Assembly: GCF_900583165.1 (NCBI RefSeq)
Contig: NZ_UTKY01000075.1
Span: 1-64,000 of the forward strand
DNA length: 64,000 nucleotides
Reading direction: 5' to 3'
Source of the DNA: Pseudomonas viridiflava
GTDB lineage: Bacteria > Pseudomonadota > Gammaproteobacteria > Pseudomonadales > Pseudomonadaceae
Under the pieces are notes generated by a model, which saw only the letters and a list, made by a program, of their open reading frames with translations, was not told the DNA's origin and searched no databases. Every line of letters begins with the position of its first letter. Positions within the stretch are counted from its first letter, which is position 1. A program made the position numbers and the translations under genes. Positions 34,660-42,013 of this stretch are shown here, piece after piece.

Positions 34660-34734
34660 CTGTCAGAGTTAACAGGTAGGGGGCTGTGGCTGCGCCTATA
34701 AAGACCACCCGTCACAATCTGTTAATTCTGACAG
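34660..34734. promoter_or_regulatory. Two inverted copies of the island palindrome upstream of protein A
   Basis: CTGTCAGAGTTAACAG (34660-34675) and CTGTTAATTCTGACAG (34719-34734) are reverse complements at 15 of 16 positions, 43 bp apart. Each is itself dyad-symmetric (CTGT..ACAG ends). The nearer copy ends 87 bp before the ATG at 34572. Single-site versions occur before the other three island genes, which supports an operator role over a simple hairpin. Confidence 0.65.
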
Positions 34735-34872
34735 TATCGCGGGCAGGATTTGAGGTGTTTGCAAGCGGTAAACCGTTCGTGGACCACGATTAGGACACCT
34801 GCCGTGCCCAAGCAAAAACGCTCGAAGCCGCAGTCGCCCAGAGGCAACCTTGGCTGGTGGCTGGTGCCATGC

Positions 34873-35280
34873 TGCGACAGCTCCATCAAGGTACGCCAGT
34901 GCGTGGTTTGGCGCCTTGTACAATGGTGCGCTGCAGGGTTTGGAGTAGTAATAAAGGCTGGCGGTCCCAGTCCGGCTTGCCGATTAAACCGTCCAGTCGT
35001 TCGGCCTGGACGCGTTGACAACAACCGGTGATAACGGGAAGTGAGAGTCTCGTAAGTTTGCCGATTTTAGCCTAGGTACAACCTTGAGACGCTAAAGGGA
35101 TAACTCGTGCCCGGCAACCTTCGCGCTGGCTGCGAGTGGCCGATAGTAAGCGCGATCTCAACTCGGTATGTTCTTCTGTGGTGAGGACGATTTTGGCAGT
35201 GCTCACCGGCGTTTCTGGGAGCATTAGATGGCACTGCAAATGTAGCCAAAATCGGTGAGAGGTTAATTCGAGAACGGCAC
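34873..35280 (+). repeat. Conserved non-coding block, left copy
   Basis: About 300 bp of this segment align with the reverse complement of 41721-42000 at roughly three quarters to four fifths identity by eye. Shared landmarks are ccatcaaggtacgcca (34883-34898), the hairpin GTCCAG-N9-CTGGAC (34991-35011), ggtacaaccttgag, gggataactcgtg, ctcaactcgg, atgttcttctgt, and a hairpin gattttggc...gccaaaatc near the end. The left copy carries two insertions: about 89 bp at 34899-34987 and about 35 bp inside the last hairpin. Stop codons fall at matching sites in both copies, so it is probably not protein-coding. Confidence 0.75.
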
Positions 35281-35447
35281 ATCTAGTAGGTGATTCTCCC
35301 CCCCCTCCATACGAACGATGTGACCATCACCATCACCGACCTCGCGTTGTGCGTCATCGTAGAATATTGAGAAAAATACTTGTGTATGCATTCACGCCTG
35401 ACCAAGTGGAAATGCAGGCTAAAAGATCGGACAGGCGGTATCCTGAC

Positions 35448-35463
35448 CTGTCAGATTTCACAG
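35448..35463 (+). promoter_or_regulatory. Island palindrome upstream of the first RCC1-like gene
   Basis: CTGTCAGATTTCACAG, 88 bp before the ATG at 35552. Its 5' half TGTCAG is 17 bp upstream of TATATG (35472-35477), so it would overlap a -35 region. It matches the copies at 34660, 34719 and 41593 at 13-14 of 16 positions. Confidence 0.65.
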
Positions 35464-35551
35464 TAGAAATTTATATGAAATAAGGTCAGTTTCGACTGTG
35501 CCGAGCGTGGCGCCAACGGCTATTTGCTCAGATAGGTACAGAGGACAGACC

Positions 35552-37507
35552 ATGAAAAATTCACTTAACACGCCTGTTGCGACTCAAGTCGCCATCATTG
35601 GAGAACTCACCCCGGGTTCAGTTATTCGTGCCACCTACATCTATAATGCCAACGGGGGCTCTCCAGAAAAGGATACGGAGTGTCGATGGATAATTAACGG
35701 TGTTACTTACGCAGGCACGACAGATTTAGATTTGCAGTTAAATTACTCAGTTTTATACTCGAGTCTCAGAGTATCGATCACTCCAAAATCTGAGGCGGGC
35801 GAAAAAGGTATTGAGGCGTTTTCCCCAGAGTATACGATGAGTAGTGGCTTTCAGAATATTTCCAACGAAGAAAGCGAAAATAGTTTTATCAAACAGCATG
35901 GCTGTTTTTCTATTTATAATGACGAGTCGCGCGATAGAATATTGATCACAAACTCGGCGGCATTCACGGTGCTAAATGGCAGAACTCAAAGTTTAGTTGC
36001 GAAAGGTAGAAGTGACCATGGTGGAGCACCCCCCGCCGATATCGTCAGCTACCTCCAAAACAATCCCGCCATTAAAATGTTCTCAACTGCATCCGACTTC
36101 GCGGCGCAAGTACCTGTTGTAGGAAGTACTACGCGCATATTAGTTTGGGGTCGCAACACAAATGCGGTAGATCCAGGCGTCGATCTGAACAACATAAAGT
36201 ATGTTTATAGTAACTCCGGCGCATTCGCATTTATTTACGACAATCCTCCTCCGGGCAGGAATACGATCGGGGCTATTGGAAATGCCGCGCAGGGGGGCGT
36301 TATCCCCGAAGACATTCAACGTGCGTTATTGTTTGACAAGCCCGTGGCAATCAGTGCGACCGAAAGTGCATTTGCAGTAAGAACTCAAGCTGGCCAAGTT
36401 TACTGTTGGGGTGCAAAAGACAATGGCGGATTTGTTTCACCGCAGACAAGAATACAATTGGATCGACTACACGCCACAAAAATTATATGCACCGCCAGAG
36501 CCTTCTGCGTGATTGGGCCCGAAAAATTTGGCAACCCCGATGCGTTGTCTATCGTCACGATTGGCAACGTTAGCAGCGGCGGGACCCTTAACCCTTCTGA
36601 TCTTGAATCTATTCTGGATGAGGGGGGGGTTAAAACGGTCATAGCAAACCGAGATGCTTTTTGCGCGATAACAAAACGTCGAGGAAAGGCATTGAGTTGG
36701 GGGGCGTCATCTACTGGCGGGACAATGTCAGACGCCGCGCGTACCCTGTCCGCACGCGGCGGAATTGCGATGTGCGTAGGCAGCGCATATGCATTTTGCA
36801 TGGTGAATATACATGGTGATGCTGAAGCATGGGGGCAATCCTCCATGGGCGGTACCACTCCCACTACTGAAACTGCCGATGATCATATTGTGGATGCCGG
36901 AGAACTATTAAATGCAAGCGGTCTAAAATTAAAACTGCCCGGAATATTCAAAGAATTTAAAGTAGATGAATTGCATCAACTCACCTCAGAGAGAAAATAT
37001 AATAATTGTCGCTGTGGCATAGAATTAAGCAGCTCTTCTAAACTTATTACGACAACGGGGGCGATCACCCTGCGCGCAAATGACACAAGTTTCTTTTTGT
37101 ACAGTCAGAATGCCGATGGCACTACCAATGATATGTTTACGTGGGGCAATAATGGCTACGGCGGTTCGATGCCGTCAGCTGTCAGGCAAGTATTAATGGC
37201 AAGTAAAATTAAAAGTAGCTACTCTACTAACGGCGCTTTTGGCGTCATCAGTACTCAAGGTGCCACAGAGGGAGCAGTTTCTGTATTTGGCGGAACCAAC
37301 GCTCAGAACGAGGCAGGTGAAATTCCTGCCGAACTGCGTGATAGCCTGACTTCAGATGTACTTCAACTTTATTCAGTTAAGAAACTTCCACCGATCACAC
37401 CTTCTAGTACACGCCTCACGGCAGCATTTGCTGCTAGGCGCACCGATGGTCGTTATGTTGTATGGGGCGCAAAAACAGACTTTGTCAATGAAATAATTCC
37501 TTACTAG
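35552..37507 (+). CDS. RCC1-like beta-propeller repeat protein 1 (island protein B)
   Basis: A 651-residue protein. Residues 1 to about 100 form an Ig-like domain (GSVIRATYIYNANGGSPEKDTECRWIINGVTYAG). From about residue 130 on there are repeated units of roughly 50 residues of the form AFAV-x-G-x-V-x-WG-x-GG-x-P, such as SAFAVRTQAGQVYCWGAKDNGGFVSP and DAFCAITKRRGKALSWGASSTGGTMSD, resembling RCC1 propeller blades. No signal peptide or membrane segment is seen. ATG 35552 is preceded by GAGGA with suitable spacing; an upstream GTG (35498) is less likely. The DNA is clearly AT-richer than the flanks, suggesting transfer. It is a tandem paralogue of the next gene. Function unknown; RCC1-like repeats often mediate protein binding. 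Confidence 0.75.
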   Translation: MKNSLNTPVATQVAIIGELTPGSVIRATYIYNANGGSPEKDTECRWIINGVTYAGTTDLDLQLNYSVLYSSLRVSITPKSEAGEKGIEAFSPEYTMSSGFQNISNEESENSFIKQHGCFSIYNDESRDRILITNSAAFTVLNGRTQSLVAKGRSDHGGAPPADIVSYLQNNPAIKMFSTASDFAAQVPVVGSTTRILVWGRNTNAVDPGVDLNNIKYVYSNSGAFAFIYDNPPPGRNTIGAIGNAAQGGVIPEDIQRALLFDKPVAISATESAFAVRTQAGQVYCWGAKDNGGFVSPQTRIQLDRLHATKIICTARAFCVIGPEKFGNPDALSIVTIGNVSSGGTLNPSDLESILDEGGVKTVIANRDAFCAITKRRGKALSWGASSTGGTMSDAARTLSARGGIAMCVGSAYAFCMVNIHGDAEAWGQSSMGGTTPTTETADDHIVDAGELLNASGLKLKLPGIFKEFKVDELHQLTSERKYNNCRCGIELSSSSKLITTTGAITLRANDTSFFLYSQNADGTTNDMFTWGNNGYGGSMPSAVRQVLMASKIKSSYSTNGAFGVISTQGATEGAVSVFGGTNAQNEAGEIPAELRDSLTSDVLQLYSVKKLPPITPSSTRLTAAFAARRTDGRYVVWGAKTDFVNEIIPY

Positions 37508-37530
37508 TTTGAGTTATTCGACCACCTCAT

Positions 37531-37547
37531 TTGTCGGATTTGCACAG
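37531..37547 (+). promoter_or_regulatory. Degenerate island palindrome before the second RCC1-like gene
   Basis: TTGTCGGATTTGCACAG resembles CTGTCAGATTTCACAG with one inserted base and two changes. It lies 77 bp before the ATG at 37625, close to the spacing seen for the other three genes. On its own it would not be convincing. Confidence 0.4.
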
Positions 37548-37624
37548 CTCGAATTGCGCCACCCAAACAACAACAAGGTCTATCGGTTGGAGCATGTCGA
37601 CGACTTTTTTTGATGGAGTTTATT

Positions 37625-39532
37625 ATGAGTAACTCAAGAGATCCAGTGCAGGCGATGCCTATTGCAAGTGAATTAGAAATCATAGGTGATGTTTACATTA
37701 ACGCTACCGTTCGCGGCAATTATAAATACGATAGCAATGGAGGCAGTGGCGAGGGGCTCTCGCGATTTTACTGGCATATCAATGGTGAGCGTCTCGTTGA
37801 GGAAGGCCAGCTGGATATAAAGCTTAAAATTTCGGACGCTCACAAATTCTTACAGCTCTCCGTAGTGCCTGTTGCATCTGATGGCAATGAAGGAGTCGAG
37901 GCGTTCTCTTCGAATTATGAAATTCTTGCTCACTTTCAAGGGATTTCAGAAGACGAGAATGAATGGTGTTACTTAAAGCAACGAGGAAATTTTTCTTTTC
38001 ATACACCAGAGCCCGCAGACCGACTTTTCGTCTCCACCGGTGGGGTTTTCGCACTGCTCCACCCGTCCACGGGAAATGTCCACCTAAAAGGCCAAGTTGG
38101 CTGGGGCTTGCCAGTCCCCCCTGAGATAGAGAATTTTCTAAAAAACAACAAGGCTATAAAACTTTTCTCATCAGAGTTCAGTTTCGCTGCACTGGTCGAG
38201 GTAGGCAGCACGAATCAGTTATTGTGTTGGGGGGCAACTATCCCAGCTGCACTCCCTTCTTTACGCGGTGTCAAATCGGTTTACAGTACACGTAATGCCT
38301 TTGCCATTATATATGACAACCCTCTTCCTGGGTCTGACAGCATTGCAGCGATTGGGCCGGCCAACAACCCGGTATCAAAAGTGCCGGAAGATATACAGCG
38401 CGAGTTGTGGTTTGACCCGCCAGATGCCATTTACGCTGCCGATGACGCGTTTGCAGTACGTACTCGTGGTGGAAAAGTATACGCCTGGGGTAAGCCAGAG
38501 AACGGTGGATTAATCCCACCTGCCGTCAGAGCCCAACTCAATACAATGTTTATTACTCGAATTGTCGCGACTGCTATATCTTTCTGCGCGATTTCAGAAG
38601 AGGGTGACATAGCTGTTTGGGGACACCCAACCGGAGGTGGCACTATTCCCCCCGACCGGCTGGAGCAAATACTGAATGATGGTGGCGTACAATCAGTTAT
38701 TGCTGCCACAACTGTTTTTTGTGCCATTACTCGGAGCAGGCGCAGGGCAGTCAGTTGGGGGCGACCTTTGGAGGGAGGTAACATGTCTCCTTCCGCAGCG
38801 AGCCTGGCAATTAGGGGGAACATCATTATCTGCAAGGCTGCTCGCTGGGCGTTTTTGATGGTCAATGCTGCCGGAGAGGCCGAAGCGTGGGGTGATATAA
38901 GGTATGGAGGAGCTCCACTGACCGAACAGGAAAAAAGAGAATTTAGTACTATATTAAGGGGTAAAAATGCATTGCCTGGTTACCCACAACGCAATTCACT
39001 GAGCCGCGTGACACAAAAACGACACTGCAATGTCTCTTCCCGTGCAATTATTGTGGGTGGCAATGTCGGTTTATATTCAAACGATGTCAGCTTTTTTCTA
39101 CTAAGCCGACATGATGATGGGCGCACTAACGCAGTTGTAGTGACGGGGTTAGCTACCCACGGTGGAACGATGAGTCAGGCGCTACGGCAAACGCTAATGG
39201 CCAGTCTAATTCGAGATGTCTACTGCACCAACGGCGCGTATGGGGTTATTGCTACGCAGGGAGGAACAGACGGTGCTGTTTTAGTATGGGGTGCGACCTT
39301 AGCGATGGAGGATGCAGGTGAAATCCCCCCCGAACTGGCTTCGTATTTATCAAGTGGCGTGACAGAGCTGTATTCAATTAAACGCTTCCCTTACGTGGCG
39401 TTGCCTCCTGACCCACCACCGATCCCTCCCCGCCCGGACCCATCCTTCGCAGCTCGGCGTTCTGATGGCACATTTGTTCTTTGGGGAGGGAATGTAGAAA
39501 ATCAATATTTTGATCCGCGGGCATCCACATAA
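37625..39532 (+). CDS. RCC1-like beta-propeller repeat protein 2 (island protein C)
   Basis: A 635-residue protein, collinear with the preceding one along its full length: an N-terminal Ig-like domain (ATVRGNYKYDSNGGSGEGLSRFYWHINGERL), then RCC1-like blades such as DAFAVRTRGGKVYAWGKPENGGLIPP, ISFCAISEEGDIAVWGHPTGGGTIPP and TTVFCAITRSRRRAVSWGRPLEGGNMSP, and a final blade FAARRSDGTFVLWGG. ATG 37625 has GGAG 6 nt upstream. It starts 117 bp after the first paralogue. Like it, the gene is AT-rich and has no export signal. A terminator follows. Confidence 0.75.
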   Translation: MSNSRDPVQAMPIASELEIIGDVYINATVRGNYKYDSNGGSGEGLSRFYWHINGERLVEEGQLDIKLKISDAHKFLQLSVVPVASDGNEGVEAFSSNYEILAHFQGISEDENEWCYLKQRGNFSFHTPEPADRLFVSTGGVFALLHPSTGNVHLKGQVGWGLPVPPEIENFLKNNKAIKLFSSEFSFAALVEVGSTNQLLCWGATIPAALPSLRGVKSVYSTRNAFAIIYDNPLPGSDSIAAIGPANNPVSKVPEDIQRELWFDPPDAIYAADDAFAVRTRGGKVYAWGKPENGGLIPPAVRAQLNTMFITRIVATAISFCAISEEGDIAVWGHPTGGGTIPPDRLEQILNDGGVQSVIAATTVFCAITRSRRRAVSWGRPLEGGNMSPSAASLAIRGNIIICKAARWAFLMVNAAGEAEAWGDIRYGGAPLTEQEKREFSTILRGKNALPGYPQRNSLSRVTQKRHCNVSSRAIIVGGNVGLYSNDVSFFLLSRHDDGRTNAVVVTGLATHGGTMSQALRQTLMASLIRDVYCTNGAYGVIATQGGTDGAVLVWGATLAMEDAGEIPPELASYLSSGVTELYSIKRFPYVALPPDPPPIPPRPDPSFAARRSDGTFVLWGGNVENQYFDPRAST

Positions 39533-39563
39533 AATCAGCGTATAAAAGACCTAAAATCAATTG

Positions 39564-39592
39564 ACTGCCCCGGGCTGCTCCGGGGCAGTTTA
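39564..39592. terminator. Terminator between convergent island genes
   Basis: ACTGCCCCG-ggctgctc-CGGGGCAGT forms a strong stem followed by TTTA on the plus strand, in the 109-bp gap between the stop codons of the second RCC1-like gene and the minus-strand protein D gene. It could act in both directions, but the T-tract favours the plus strand. Confidence 0.75.
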
Positions 39593-39641
39593 TCCCTCAG
39601 TAAAAATATGAGTGCCCTTCCGGTTGGTGTGAAGTCAACTT

Positions 39642-41510
39642 CTATTGAAGTACCTCTGTCAGCTGGATCTGGTCAACTAAAAAAGTATGGGTGGTGTTAT
39701 TTTCAAATGAAATGCTGACTATTTTGTTTATGGCAATGTCGCCCACTGAAAGCTCAAACGATTCGCTCAATTTTACCCAGTTTTTATTAGGGCTTAACGA
39801 TTTGTTTATGACCATGCCGGAAAAATCAATTTTTACTTCTGAAATGGCTGAGCTTCCTGTTGATTTGCAGTAAAAGCTCAGCTCATATTTAGCGTGCTGT
39901 TTTAGCCTGCTATAATATTTTTTAATTCCTGGCTCTATTAATTCGCTCGCCGTCTTGGTCGCCCGCCAACAAATATTTTCAGCTCCATCTATAGTAAGGT
40001 CCCCCTTTCCGGTAACCGTGTTTTCCCACATATTCCAGTTGTATCTATCGAAGCTGGTAAGGTCGCTTAATAGCGGGTTGCCCACTTGCCATTCTCTTCG
40101 TAGCGACTCGCGAGGTGTCTCGTCGCGGTGCCGAACACTGTAGTAGCCTTCAATTGATCGCCCATCAAATTTATTGATTTCATGACCTGGCACGTCTAAT
40201 ACCATTTGGTCGCCTGGAGGAAACTCTCCGATCGCTAGACTTTCGCTGTACTCGATGGTGTCGTTCCCCTTAGCCAAAATCACGATGGTTAGAATATCCT
40301 GGCTCTCCCAAGTGAGTTGCCTCGGAAAGCGTATCGTGGCTTTGGGTACATTGGGGTCGAGGTACTTATCAGGGGCTTCGTCAATACTTGGCGCTGGCCA
40401 ACGTGCGGGATTGCCATGGACATTGAGAAACAGGTAGTCAGATGGTTTATCCTTTTGTCCTTCGCCAGTCAGAAAGTAGTTCACGGCAGCACTGCCCCTG
40501 GCGATAGCTTTCACTAACTTGTAGGGAATGGGAAAAAAGTAAGACCCCGCCCCCATTATTATCTGGCTGTCTGTGTGCGGCACGGACCCGCCTTCAGCAT
40601 CTACCCCTGCCCAAATTATGAATACGCGACTGTACGCAACGGTATCTGATTCAAAAATATACAATCCAACTTGTACATCATTCTCGTCGAGCGTCTCCAG
40701 GTCGATATCGAAACCAGAATCAGGAAATTCTAACCAAGGACGAGCAAGAAGTTTGTCGTCTAAATATACGCGTAATCTAATTTCCTCCGACCAGGGCTCC
40801 CAAGGATCACTCTTATTACCTGTAGGGCCCTCCACTCGATAAGCGATAGGCATCAAATCACTTTTCCCAGCCGCACGAATGGTCTCGTAGCTGACCGTAA
40901 CTTTTATGTCAGTACCCACCTCCGAAGGTTGAATCCAGCGTGTGACGGTCTGAGAACCCCAAGCCAGGAATATACGATCGTACGCAGCCATATTTTCCCA
41001 ATATCGGAAGAGGACTTCAACGCCTTCACGAGCGCGTTCATCACTGAGACCGTAGAGCACAATCTCTATGGGCAACTGAAATACCAGCTTCTGGTTACCT
41101 GGTGAGGGGTTTATATCTCTCCCCCCAGGTCGACGCAGATAAACGCGTAGTCGTAACGGAAGAGTGTATGAAGGGTTCCCGCTAGGTCGGCGTACTTCAA
41201 CATGCACTGGGTCGACGATAAGTTCGCGTATATTTTCGCTTGGAATCGTAAAAGCAATGCGCTTAAGCGCCTCGTCTCCCGGGTAAAGAATTTTAGTCGC
41301 AATAGGTGTATCGATATTTCCCCAGTACAATCGAAAAGTAGTAAACACAGGGGTGTTGTCCGGTCGCGCCATGTAAACGACAAGGTCGTATTCAACTTGA
41401 TACAACCCTATGCCGGCATCAACATTATCCTCATCCCCCTCTATTTTTGGGTGCATATTTTCAGTTTCTATTGAGGGTAGATCTGCAATGCGTGGGAGAC
41501 CTTTAGGCAT
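39642..41510 (-). CDS. Hypothetical beta-rich repeat protein with C-terminal carbohydrate-binding-like domain (island protein D)
   Basis: A 622-residue protein related to island protein A: repeats such as YWENMAAYDRIFLAWGSQTVT and FESDTVAYSRVFIIWAGVDAE occur at intervals of about 150 residues. The last about 150 residues (DLTIDGAENICWRATKTASE to HTFLVDQIQL) look like a jelly-roll carbohydrate-binding-type module. No signal peptide. The frame extends to a GTG at 41606, but ATG 41510 has GGAG 8 nt upstream, and the GTG lies inside the shared palindrome, so 41510 is preferred. AT-rich like the RCC1-like genes. Function unknown. Confidence 0.72.
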   Translation of the reverse strand: MPKGLPRIADLPSIETENMHPKIEGDEDNVDAGIGLYQVEYDLVVYMARPDNTPVFTTFRLYWGNIDTPIATKILYPGDEALKRIAFTIPSENIRELIVDPVHVEVRRPSGNPSYTLPLRLRVYLRRPGGRDINPSPGNQKLVFQLPIEIVLYGLSDERAREGVEVLFRYWENMAAYDRIFLAWGSQTVTRWIQPSEVGTDIKVTVSYETIRAAGKSDLMPIAYRVEGPTGNKSDPWEPWSEEIRLRVYLDDKLLARPWLEFPDSGFDIDLETLDENDVQVGLYIFESDTVAYSRVFIIWAGVDAEGGSVPHTDSQIIMGAGSYFFPIPYKLVKAIARGSAAVNYFLTGEGQKDKPSDYLFLNVHGNPARWPAPSIDEAPDKYLDPNVPKATIRFPRQLTWESQDILTIVILAKGNDTIEYSESLAIGEFPPGDQMVLDVPGHEINKFDGRSIEGYYSVRHRDETPRESLRREWQVGNPLLSDLTSFDRYNWNMWENTVTGKGDLTIDGAENICWRATKTASELIEPGIKKYYSRLKQHAKYELSFYCKSTGSSAISEVKIDFSGMVINKSLSPNKNWVKLSESFELSVGDIAINKIVSISFENNTTHTFLVDQIQLTEVLQ

Positions 41511-41592
41511 GATCTGTTCTCCAAAGATATGTTGACCGTTAAATTGCATGAACACGAAGCTAGAGGAGACACCCATCAGGTAAGCTTGGCTA

Positions 41593-41608
41593 CTGTCAAT
41601 GTTCACAG
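41593..41608 (-). promoter_or_regulatory. Island palindrome upstream of protein D
   Basis: CTGTCAATGTTCACAG (plus-strand reading) matches the copy before the first RCC1-like gene at 13 of 16 positions and keeps the CTGTCA...ACAG symmetry. It lies 82 bp before ATG 41510. Read on the minus strand it contains TTGACA. Confidence 0.6.
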
Positions 41609-41674
41609 GTGCGGAGAATTGTAGGAGCTTACTCGAGAAGCACTGACATTTCGTTTTTAGGTACTTGTCATCTC

Positions 41675-41689
41675 ATCTCAGACTGAGAT
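41675..41689. promoter_or_regulatory. Perfect dyad between protein D and the right non-coding block
   Basis: ATCTCAG-a-CTGAGAT has perfect 7-bp arms. It lies in the about 500-bp stretch (41511-42013) that contains no supportable gene, only the palindrome at 41593, this dyad and the right conserved block. No partner was found in the left region. Confidence 0.4.
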
Positions 41690-41720
41690 TTGGTCGCATC
41701 GAGAATTGCAGATCTGGTGT

Positions 41721-42000
41721 AACGTTCTCTACTAACCTTTCACCGATCTTGGCTACGCTTGAACTGCCAATATCCTCCTTACTACAGAAGAACATTCCGA
41801 GTTGAGCTAGTGCGTACGATCGGCCACCCTCAGCCAGAGCGATGGTCCCCGGACACGAGTTATCCCGTTAGCGGCTCAAGGTTGTACCCGCGCTGAAATT
41901 GGCAGGCTTATGGGGTGCTCACTTCCCTTAAACCGGTTGTCATCAACGCGTCCAGGCTGAGCGACTGGACGGTGGCGTACCTTGATGGCGCTGTCGCAGG
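41721..42000 (-). repeat. Conserved non-coding block, right copy (inverted)
   Basis: Reverse-complement counterpart of 34873-35280, about 280 bp without the two insertions of the left copy. The hairpin GTCCAG-N9-CTGGAC is at 41950-41970, and the terminal hairpin appears as gatcttggc...gccaatatc near 41745-41775. In both copies the order is block, palindrome, gene: the left copy precedes the plus-strand gene at 35552 and the right copy precedes the minus-strand gene at 41510. It ends 14 bp from the stop codon of the MacA-like adaptor. Confidence 0.75.
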
Positions 42001-42013
42001 ATGGGATCATCAT

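Larger units (their letters stand above)
34573..35551. other. Long divergent regulatory region of the island
   Basis: 979 bp between the divergent genes at 34572 and 35552 with no supportable coding sequence. It holds two inverted copies of the island palindrome (34660-34675 and 34719-34734), the left copy of a conserved non-coding block (34873-35280), and a third palindrome (35448-35463). After the third palindrome comes TATATGAAAT (35472-35481), a plausible -10 region for the plus-strand gene. Short open frames in it contain stops at the same places as the second copy of the block, so they are not read as genes. Confidence 0.7.

Noticed and set aside
34696..35282. Minus-strand open frames in the left conserved block as a transposase or small-protein gene
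   Set aside because: The second copy of the block has a stop codon at the corresponding place, both copies share a stop just after the RLYLG/RLYPR segment, and no protein motif is recognisable.
34873..42000. The inverted blocks as terminal repeats of an active composite transposon
   Set aside because: No transposase or insertion-sequence gene lies in or next to either copy, the copies are strongly diverged, and no target-site duplication is visible.
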